From: Alishewanella longhuensis
Lineage (GTDB): Bacteria; Pseudomonadota; Gammaproteobacteria; Enterobacterales; Alteromonadaceae
Assembly (NCBI RefSeq): GCF_014653435.1
Contig: NZ_BNAO01000004.1
Span: forward strand, 337,936-401,935
DNA length: 64,000 bases
Direction of reading: 5' to 3'
This document shows positions 38,981 to 46,376 of the stretch, one piece after another (positions within the stretch are counted from its first letter, which is position 1; each line of letters starts with the position of its first letter). Position numbers and translations under genes: made by a program. A model generated the notes under the pieces. The model ran no database searches. It had not been told where the DNA came from and saw nothing but the letters and a program-made list of their open reading frames with translations.

Positions 38981-40381
38981 ATGATTAAGATAATAATAGC
39001 TTTGATAATAGTGGCGTCTTTGAGCAGCGGGTGTCAGTCAGCTAGCCATCTCGCAAAGGCGTCCAAACAGGCAGGTACTGCAAAGGTTACGCAAATATCG
39101 CCGTATGTCACATTACGTCATCCTGCTTGGATGAAAGATGCGGTGATCTATCAGCTCAATACCCGGCAATTTTCTGCAGAAGGAACCTTTAACGCAGCTA
39201 AGGCAGAGTTACCCCGTTTGCAAGCCTTGGGCGTTGATGTTATCTGGTTAATGCCGATACATCCTATTGGCGAAATTAACCGTAAAGGCAGCTTAGGCAG
39301 CCCTTATGCAGTAAAAGATTATCGGGCAGTGAACCCTGAGTTTGGCACTAAAGAAGATTTTAGCGCCTTTGTCGCCGAAGCACATAGGCTGGGGATGTAT
39401 GTGATTTTAGATTGGGTTGCTAACCATACCGCCTGGGATAATGTATTGGTTTCCCAGCATCCAGAATGGTACTTACGTGATTGGAAAGGTGATTTTAGGC
39501 CAACGCCCTGGTGGGATTGGAGCGACATCATAGAGTTGGATTATAGCCAACCAGCGTTACGGCAATATATGGCGTCAGCCATGCGGTACTGGGTGGAAGA
39601 ATTTGGTGTCGATGGCTACAGAGCCGATGTAGCAGGTTTTGTTCCCTTAGATTTTTGGGTTGCGGTGCGCCAGGAATTAGAACAAGTTAAACCTGTTTTT
39701 ATGCTGGCTGAGTTTGAAGGGCGAGACTTTCATGCCGAGGCTTTCGATGCAACCTATGGCTGGACCTGGGGCAGTGCAATGCATGACATAGCACTGGGCA
39801 AGAAAGATACCCATCAACTTTATGTATACTACTCCTGGAATGAGCGCTACTACCCGCAACAAGTCATGCGCTTGCTTGGCGTGAGTAATCACGATGCTAA
39901 CAGCTGGGAAGGCACCGAATTTGAACGCTTTGGCGCCATGTTGCCCGCTGCAATGGTGTTGTCCTTTGTTAGTGAGGGCATTCCCATGATTTATAACGGG
40001 CAAGAAGCAGGATATGACAAGAGGTTAGCGTTTTTTGAGCGGGATCCGATAGTGTGGCAGCCACATGAAAATGGCGAGTTGTATAAGCAATTAATTCAAC
40101 TCAAAAAAAGCTACAGCCCACTGTGGAATTCAACCTGGGGTGCCAGAATGATTCCGGTACACAATAGCGCTGAACGCAAAGTCCTGAGTTTTGTTCGACA
40201 AAACCAGGAGCAAGCGGTTTTTGCGGTGTTTAATTTTAGTGCTGAGCCACAAGAAGTGAGTTTTGATCTGCATTTGCATCATGGTAACTTTACTGAATAC
40301 TTTACGCAGCAAGCGATCACCTTTAGCGCAGAAACAACATTAGTCTTACCCGCCTGGGGCTATCAGATTTTTGTGCGCTAA
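38981..40381 (+). CDS. GH13 alpha-amylase-family glycosidase, probable lipoprotein
   Basis: 466 residues from the ATG at 38981. The frame is open back to 38867, but that stretch is not GH13-like. The first 18 residues form a signal with SLSSGC, a plausible though not ideal lipobox, so it is probably anchored in the periplasm or outer membrane. GH13 regions: DWVANHTAWD (region I), GVDGYRADVAGF (nucleophile Asp), MLAEFEGRDFH (acid/base Glu) and GVSNHDANSW (stabilising Asp). All catalytic residues are present. Likely substrates are maltodextrins or related alpha-glucans; specificity is not readable. It is tail-to-tail with the Nramp-like gene, 15 bases apart. Confidence 0.88.
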   Translation: MIKIIIALIIVASLSSGCQSASHLAKASKQAGTAKVTQISPYVTLRHPAWMKDAVIYQLNTRQFSAEGTFNAAKAELPRLQALGVDVIWLMPIHPIGEINRKGSLGSPYAVKDYRAVNPEFGTKEDFSAFVAEAHRLGMYVILDWVANHTAWDNVLVSQHPEWYLRDWKGDFRPTPWWDWSDIIELDYSQPALRQYMASAMRYWVEEFGVDGYRADVAGFVPLDFWVAVRQELEQVKPVFMLAEFEGRDFHAEAFDATYGWTWGSAMHDIALGKKDTHQLYVYYSWNERYYPQQVMRLLGVSNHDANSWEGTEFERFGAMLPAAMVLSFVSEGIPMIYNGQEAGYDKRLAFFERDPIVWQPHENGELYKQLIQLKKSYSPLWNSTWGARMIPVHNSAERKVLSFVRQNQEQAVFAVFNFSAEPQEVSFDLHLHHGNFTEYFTQQAITFSAETTLVLPAWGYQIFVR

Positions 40382-40396
40382 GGCAGTGTGGCTAGC

Positions 40397-41623
40397 TTAA
40401 CTAAAGGCCAGATAAAGCGTTCTGCCACTTAACAGCAAGGTGGCGGCAAATACGGCAAAACCCAGCAGGTTTTGCCGTTTACTATTACGATATGCCCCTA
40501 ACAAGCTGGAATTGACCGCCCACAATAAACACAGAGTAATGATGGGTAATAACAACCCGTTAGTCACTTGAGCAAACCAAATAATAGTCAGCGGCCGCAA
40601 CCCCAAACTCGCTACCAGCATGCCAATCACAATAATCAACAACCAGGTTAAACGAAACCAATTTGCTGAGAGATTTAGCAAACCGGTTAAAGCATAAGCG
40701 GCAGCTAAGGGGGTGGTTATCGCGGAAGACAAGCCCGCCGCAAGTAAGCCAAGTGCCATTAAATACTTAGCCCAGACCCCAAACACCGGTTCTAGCGATA
40801 GCGCTAAGTCACCCGCATTGTGCATCGTTAAGCCTGTGCCAAAATATGCGGTTGCGGCGGTAGACAAGATGGCCAGAGTAATAATACCGCCAAGTGGAAT
40901 AGCCGTGCGCAGATCTGCATGAGATTCTGCCAGTGCTTGCTGCTTATCAGGCTGGTTTTGCCATTTTTTCGCAGAGCTGGCGGCATGTAAAAATAGCGAG
41001 TAAGGCACAACGGTCGTACCAATTAAAGCAATGACTGTTAAGGTGGCGCCAGTAGGCATGTGCGGGATAAAGCCTGTTAACATAGCGCTGACATCGGGTT
41101 TAGTCAGCAACAAGGTGCTGATAAAGGCTAAACTCATCACCAGTACAAGTAAGATCAGCCAACGTTCAATCCATCGATAATGGCCTTGCCATAACACCAG
41201 TATGGCTAAGCTGCCTAACAGCAGTGCCCAGGGGTTTAGATTAAGGTCGTTTTTTAGCGCCAGTATGCCATCCGTTTGCCCCCATAGCGCATCGGCGCCT
41301 AAGCTGGCACCGGTTAAATTTCCTCCCTGATAAGCACTGTTCCCGATCACTACAGCACAAACTATCAGACTAAACAAAGCAAAACGCGCCAATGGGTGCT
41401 GCACTTGCTGCCTTAAGTTCTCACCCAATCCTTGCCCCGTCACAATACCAAGACGTGATGCCATTTCCTGTAAGATCATGGTGGCGACAACAGAGAACAG
41501 CAGTGCCCAAAGCAAAGCAAAACCAAAGTTAGCACCGGCCATAGAGGCGGTAACCACAGTACCGGGGCCAATAAAAGCAGCGGTCACTAAAGTAGCAGGA
41601 CCAAGCCGAAAAGGAGAACGCAT
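40397..41623 (-). CDS. Nramp-family divalent metal transporter with non-canonical metal site
   Basis: 408 residues from the ATG at 41623 (MRSPFRLGPATL), about eleven helices. The frame is open to 41728, but the extra 35 residues are polar and not family-like. Helix 1 has GPGTV where canonical Nramp proteins have DPGN. Helix 6 has VVPYSLFLHAA where MPH is usual, so the acidic and methionine ligands for Mn2+/Fe2+ are absent. The rest (LQEMASRLGIVTGQGLGENL, IGNSAYQGGNLTGAS) is clearly Nramp. The ion may differ from Mn2+ or Fe2+. A decayed paralogue lies at 12661-13721. The 313 bases upstream hold only the palindrome at 41858. Confidence 0.88.
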   Translation of the reverse strand: MRSPFRLGPATLVTAAFIGPGTVVTASMAGANFGFALLWALLFSVVATMILQEMASRLGIVTGQGLGENLRQQVQHPLARFALFSLIVCAVVIGNSAYQGGNLTGASLGADALWGQTDGILALKNDLNLNPWALLLGSLAILVLWQGHYRWIERWLILLVLVMSLAFISTLLLTKPDVSAMLTGFIPHMPTGATLTVIALIGTTVVPYSLFLHAASSAKKWQNQPDKQQALAESHADLRTAIPLGGIITLAILSTAATAYFGTGLTMHNAGDLALSLEPVFGVWAKYLMALGLLAAGLSSAITTPLAAAYALTGLLNLSANWFRLTWLLIIVIGMLVASLGLRPLTIIWFAQVTNGLLLPIITLCLLWAVNSSLLGAYRNSKRQNLLGFAVFAATLLLSGRTLYLAFS

Positions 41624-41857
41624 AGGTTTATTCCGTAAAAAGTTAACCTGTGCCACTAAGCCATCGCAATTTGCTTTAGCGGTATTAGGTAGAGCTAAAT
41701 AGTAGCGCTTAATTTCGCGCTGTCGCAAGGCGTCTTTCGAAGTTGTGCGCGCAGGCGCTGATTAGGCACAACCTATTGCTAAGCAAACAAATAACGCCTA
41801 GTGTTAACTTGTCTTTAATACCGTTATGGTAAGTTAGATACGAGTGTACCAGATTCA

Positions 41858-41871
41858 CCAGCACGTGCTGG
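41858..41871. promoter_or_regulatory. Perfect 14-bp palindrome upstream of the SLC13 pair
   Basis: CCAGCACGTGCTGG is a perfect palindrome about 65 bases before the ATG at 41937. It lies inside a weaker outer pairing (ACCAG ... CTGGT). The 41624-41936 gap holds no gene, and this is its only striking feature. It could be an operator for the divergent Nramp and SLC13 genes or the stem of a leader hairpin. Position and symmetry are the only evidence. Confidence 0.4.
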
Positions 41872-41936
41872 GCTCGCACTGGTAAGTTGCCTGGCGCTAT
41901 CTCATTTAGCTCATTTTTTATTTAATAAAGGCTGTT

Positions 41937-44000
41937 ATGACGTTAGAACAAAAGCTTATTCTGGGTATTCTCGGACTTACCATTGCCATGTTTCTTTGGG
42001 GCCGTTGGCGGCATGATATGATTGCCTTAGCCGCGTTATTAGCCTGTGTGCTCACCGGTTTGATTGACCCTGCTATCGCTTTTAATGGTTTTGGCCATCC
42101 GGCAGTTATTACTGTTGCTTGTGTGCTGGTATTAAGTGCGGGTTTGCAAAGCTCAGGCGCTATTGATGTGTTGGCTCGGCATGCCATGCCAAAAAAGGCC
42201 GGACCTTTACTCAGTATGGGAGTATTGGTGGGTGTCGGAGCCATATTATCAGGCTTTATGAATAATGTTGGTGCTATGGCTTTGCTTATGCCGGTAGCTC
42301 TGCAACTGGCCAATCGATTAGCTATCCCGCCTGGACGGGTACTTATGCCATTGGCATTTGGCACCATCTTGGGAGGGATGACCACCATGATAGGAACGCC
42401 ACCGAATTTAATTGTTTCAGGTTTTCGGGCACAGCAAAACGCCGTGGGTTTTGGCATGTTTGATTTTACACCTGTGGGGCTGGCCGTCGCATTGTTCGGC
42501 GCAATTTTTGTAGTAGTAGCCTGGCGTTTGGTACCAGCGCGTAAGCAAGCTGGGAATGAAGGCTTTGAAACCGGTGCTTATCTTACCGAAGCGCGAGTCA
42601 CCGAGAAAAGCAAAATTGCCGATAAACGTCTTTATGATATTGAAAATGAGTTCGACGATATTGGAGCCCAAATTGTCGGTTTAATCAGAAATAATGTGAA
42701 AATTAATGCGCCCAGTGGTGGCAGGGTAATTCGGGCCGGTGATATTTTGGTACTTGAAGCAGAGGTTGATTCTCTGGGAGCGGTGTTAGCAACCTTGGGG
42801 TTGGAGTTAGAGGAGTCGGTGGCAGTAGATAAATCTCCAAAAGCACCAGCTGATGCGGACGATACTATAAAAAACTCTCCAGCCAGCGAACCGCAAACTA
42901 AAGTTGAGCCCACGGCTAACCTGGCGGCTTCTGCCGGTAATAGCTTCACCTTTAATGGCCTTACTCCTGATACCCAGGGTACTGCAGCAAAGATACATAA
43001 TACCCGCGCAGCAGAGCATAACCCAGCAGATAAAAACACTGCCCGTACTGATGTCGTGGTTGGCGACAATGCTGCTGAACTCAAAGCAGTTGCCAGCAAA
43101 ACAGCTGAAAGTAAAGTTGCTGAGCTTAAAGCGCAGGGTAATGAAGATGTGGTATTGATGGAGCTGGTTGTGCGGCCGGAATCAAGCTTACAGGGGCGTT
43201 CTGCCACCAATATTATGTTGCGCACCCGCTACAGCTTAAATTTACTGGCCGTTTCCCGCTCTGGTAGCCGCTCTAAATCCCGCTTACGTAACTTCAGAAT
43301 GCAGGCTGGGGATTTGTTATTATTGCAGGGCACCACCGAGAGTGTGCTGGAGTTTGCCAGCGATTATGGTTGTGTGCCTTTGGCAAAAAGAGAGTTAAAC
43401 ATTCCCGATAAAAAACAGGCGCTATTTGCTGCAGTAATTATGCTGTTTGCCGTGGCGGGGGCAGCTTTTGGCTTATTACCGGCAGCCATTTCTTTTGCCA
43501 TTGGGGTGCTGGCTTCTATGGCGGTTAAAACGGTGCCGCCGCGCACCGTCTATAACGTTATCGATTGGCCTATTATCGTATTGCTGGCCGCGCTCATTCC
43601 GGTCGCCGGTGCCATGGAAACAACCGGCACTGCCGCACTTATTGCCAGCTTACTAATGGATAATATTGCACAGGGCAATGCCATTGTGGCACTGGCTATG
43701 GTATTAATAGTAACCATGTTCTTATCTGATCTGATGAATAATGCGGCAACAGCGGCCGTAATGTGCCCCATTGCCATAGGCACGGCTGTGGCGCTGGGTG
43801 TGAATGCCGACTCCTTTTTAATGGCGGTTGCCATTGGCGCCTCCTGCGCCTTTTTAACGCCAATAGGCCATCAAAATAACACCCTAATTCTTGGGCCTGG
43901 CGGCTTTAAATTTGGCGATTACTGGCGTTTGGGGCTACCGCTTGAGATGTTAGTGATTATTGTCGCGTTACCACTCCTACTACTATTTTGGCCATTATGA
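41937..44000 (+). CDS. SLC13 family permease with split TrkA_C domains and low-complexity insert
   Basis: 687 residues: N-terminal helices with the conserved MNNVGAMALLMPVAL and IGTPPNLIVSG, then a cytoplasmic region and C-terminal helices with LMNNAATAAVMCPIAIG. Two TrkA_C-like domains (around 210-290 and 390-470) are separated by about 100 residues rich in Ala, Asp, Thr and Lys (ADADDTIKNSPASEPQT and on), which have no domain look. AAAGG precedes the ATG. The stop overlaps the start of a second, related permease in ATGA. The substrate is unknown: sulfate, dicarboxylate and other anions are all possible. Confidence 0.85.
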   Translation: MTLEQKLILGILGLTIAMFLWGRWRHDMIALAALLACVLTGLIDPAIAFNGFGHPAVITVACVLVLSAGLQSSGAIDVLARHAMPKKAGPLLSMGVLVGVGAILSGFMNNVGAMALLMPVALQLANRLAIPPGRVLMPLAFGTILGGMTTMIGTPPNLIVSGFRAQQNAVGFGMFDFTPVGLAVALFGAIFVVVAWRLVPARKQAGNEGFETGAYLTEARVTEKSKIADKRLYDIENEFDDIGAQIVGLIRNNVKINAPSGGRVIRAGDILVLEAEVDSLGAVLATLGLELEESVAVDKSPKAPADADDTIKNSPASEPQTKVEPTANLAASAGNSFTFNGLTPDTQGTAAKIHNTRAAEHNPADKNTARTDVVVGDNAAELKAVASKTAESKVAELKAQGNEDVVLMELVVRPESSLQGRSATNIMLRTRYSLNLLAVSRSGSRSKSRLRNFRMQAGDLLLLQGTTESVLEFASDYGCVPLAKRELNIPDKKQALFAAVIMLFAVAGAAFGLLPAAISFAIGVLASMAVKTVPPRTVYNVIDWPIIVLLAALIPVAGAMETTGTAALIASLLMDNIAQGNAIVALAMVLIVTMFLSDLMNNAATAAVMCPIAIGTAVALGVNADSFLMAVAIGASCAFLTPIGHQNNTLILGPGGFKFGDYWRLGLPLEMLVIIVALPLLLLFWPL

Positions 44001-46348
44001 CGTTAGACATTGCGCTGGTTTTATCGTTATTACTTATCGCCCTGGTACTGTTTATTACCCAGTGGCTCAGGATGGATCTGGTCGCCATGTTAATGCTTTG
44101 TGCTTTGGCACTGCTTGGCCTGGTTTCACCAACCGAAGCGGTAAGTGGCTTTAGCAATCCGGCGGTCATTACTGTTTGGGCCATGTTTATCTTAAGCGAA
44201 GGGCTAGCCCGTGCTGGTATAGCCGACAGTATTGGCAAACGAATCATGCAATTGTCTGGCTCGCACGAGGCACAAATGATTATCGTCATTATGCTGGTTG
44301 CTGGCGTACTCTCTTCGGTGATGAGTAATATCGGCGTAGTGGCTCTGTTATTACCCGTTACCGTGGAAGCGGCGCGACGCTGCGGTATTGCACCCGCTAA
44401 AGTACTGATGCCGATGGCTTTTGGCGCCATGCTAGGCGGCTTATTAACCCTCATTGGTACGCCACCCAATTTATTGGTGAGTATGGCGCTGGAAAAAAAT
44501 GGCCAGGCGGGTTTTCACTTTTTTGATTTTGCTTTAATTGGCGTGCCGGTGTTGTTAGGCGGTACCTTATTTATGGCCTTTATTGGCCGGCATTTTTTAC
44601 CGGCCACCGATCCGGAGCGCGCAGGCTTAGCCAGCAGTGCCAGCCTAAGCGAACAATACGGCTTACAAGAGCGGATCTTTGCACTGCGTTTGCCCGCATC
44701 CTCGTTATTAGCCGGCCGCACCCTGGAAGAGTCAGGATTAATTAATACAGTGGGTTTAATGATTATTTCTCTTACCCGCGGCAAAGAAACCTTTACCTTG
44801 CCTTCACAGCATACCGTATTACAAGCTGGTGATATCTTATTGGCACAGGGAAAATTTAGCCGGTTTGAGCGGTTACGTAGCTGGAACTCGCTAACTATTG
44901 TGCGTGAAGCGCCGTTATTGCACGAAAAACTGTTAGCCGCCGGTGTGCAGGCCGAGTTGGAGCTTGCCACTGACAGCCCCTTACTGGGCGATGGCATTGT
45001 GCATCATCAGTTTCGCGAACATTTTCAGCTTAATGTGCTGGCGGTAAAGCAGGCAGGGCAAACACACAGTAGCAAGCTAGCCAGTATTGTACTTAAGCCT
45101 GGCGATAAAATACTGGTGCAGGGCAGCCAAGCCGCTTTAGCGGCACTGACAGAGCCGACGGTATTTCAGACTATTCGGCCGCTTAGCAAGGAAGAGGTAA
45201 AGAAATACTATCAGCTGGAGGAGCGCTTATTTGTACTGGGGTTACCGGCTGATAGCCCGCTGGTTGACAGCAGTTTTGCCGAAAACCGCTTAGCGGATGC
45301 CTTTGATTTCAGATTGCTTGGGGTATTTCGGCAGGGCGATGTGATACAAGAGTTTCACTCAGATGATAAATTGCAAGCAGGTGATTTACTGCTGATCCAG
45401 GGCCAGGAAGAAGATCTGGATATCTTACGCGGCTTTAAGCAGCTGGAACGGCTTGATGATATGTCGCCCTACTTAGACTTACTGCACAAAGGTAAATTAG
45501 AGCTGGTCGAAGCTACCTTACATCCGCGCAGTAAATACCTGGGGCAAAGCGTTAGCGCCTTACAATTGGATAAACGCTATAAAGTGGAAGTAGCGGCGAT
45601 CTGGCGCGAGGGACGGGCTTATCGCTCTGCTATTAACAGTATGCTGCTGCAGGCTGGCGATGCCTTATTAATCGTGGGACCCAAACCGCAATTGGCCAAG
45701 CTAAATAGCAGCGAACATTTAATTGTAATGAACCCCGTGCAGGTAAAACCTATCAATGCCCGCAAAGCACCGCTGGCAGCAGGCTTAATGCTATTAATGG
45801 TAATGTTAACTGTAACCTCGGTACTACCGGTGTTTCTGGCGGCTATTTTAGCCGCTACGCTGATGGTGCTCAGCCGTTGCCTGAGCATGGAACAAGCCTA
45901 TGCGGCTATTGATTGGCGCTCTATCTTCTTAATTGCTGGTATGCTGCCGTTAGGGTTGGCTATGCAGTATTCAGGCACTGCCGATTGGTTGGCACAGGGC
46001 GTGCTGGCGGGTTTAGGGCAGTATGGCCCCTTGGCTGTGCTGGCTGGTTTATATTGGCTAACGGCGCTAGGCACCCTCGTGATCCCGATTATTGCGCTGG
46101 TGCTGATTATGATCCCTATCGCTTTAACACTGAGCACTGCACTTGGCATTAATCCGCAGACAGTGCTGCTGGTGGTTGCAGTGGCCGCAACCAGCCTGGC
46201 TAGCCCGGTGTCGCATGCGGCCAATACTTTGGTGATGGGGCCGGGCGGATATCGATTTATCGATTATTTAAAAGTGGGCGGCCCACTTAGCCTGTTATTA
46301 TTTATACTCACTATGCTAATTTTACCCGTATTTTGGCCACTGACTTAA
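43997..46348 (+). CDS. SLC13 family permease with four TrkA_C-like domains
   Basis: 783 residues from the ATG at 43997, which overlaps the TGA of the previous permease; a TTG at 43988 is the alternative. The N-terminal helices carry MSNIGVVALLLPV and LIGTPPNLLVSM. The cytoplasmic part has four RCK_C/TrkA_C repeats, recognisable by LLAGRTLEESGL, SPLLGDGIVHHQF, SPLVDSSFAENRL and KYLGQSVSAL, each closing in AGD or PGD plus a hydrophobic strand. The C-terminal helices have ASPVSHAANTLVMGPGGY. Four gating-type domains are more than the usual two. Tandem pairing with the previous gene suggests co-assembly or related substrates. Confidence 0.85.
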   Translation: MTLDIALVLSLLLIALVLFITQWLRMDLVAMLMLCALALLGLVSPTEAVSGFSNPAVITVWAMFILSEGLARAGIADSIGKRIMQLSGSHEAQMIIVIMLVAGVLSSVMSNIGVVALLLPVTVEAARRCGIAPAKVLMPMAFGAMLGGLLTLIGTPPNLLVSMALEKNGQAGFHFFDFALIGVPVLLGGTLFMAFIGRHFLPATDPERAGLASSASLSEQYGLQERIFALRLPASSLLAGRTLEESGLINTVGLMIISLTRGKETFTLPSQHTVLQAGDILLAQGKFSRFERLRSWNSLTIVREAPLLHEKLLAAGVQAELELATDSPLLGDGIVHHQFREHFQLNVLAVKQAGQTHSSKLASIVLKPGDKILVQGSQAALAALTEPTVFQTIRPLSKEEVKKYYQLEERLFVLGLPADSPLVDSSFAENRLADAFDFRLLGVFRQGDVIQEFHSDDKLQAGDLLLIQGQEEDLDILRGFKQLERLDDMSPYLDLLHKGKLELVEATLHPRSKYLGQSVSALQLDKRYKVEVAAIWREGRAYRSAINSMLLQAGDALLIVGPKPQLAKLNSSEHLIVMNPVQVKPINARKAPLAAGLMLLMVMLTVTSVLPVFLAAILAATLMVLSRCLSMEQAYAAIDWRSIFLIAGMLPLGLAMQYSGTADWLAQGVLAGLGQYGPLAVLAGLYWLTALGTLVIPIIALVLIMIPIALTLSTALGINPQTVLLVVAVAATSLASPVSHAANTLVMGPGGYRFIDYLKVGGPLSLLLFILTMLILPVFWPLT

Positions 46349-46376
46349 TATAGCCGTTCAACATAAGAAGATCGTG

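Noticed and set aside
42632..43225. 197-codon minus-strand open frame inside the first SLC13 permease of the tandem pair
   Set aside because: It mirrors the low-complexity insert and TrkA_C region; no ribosome site or family resemblance. The plus strand frame is continuous and family-like on both sides.
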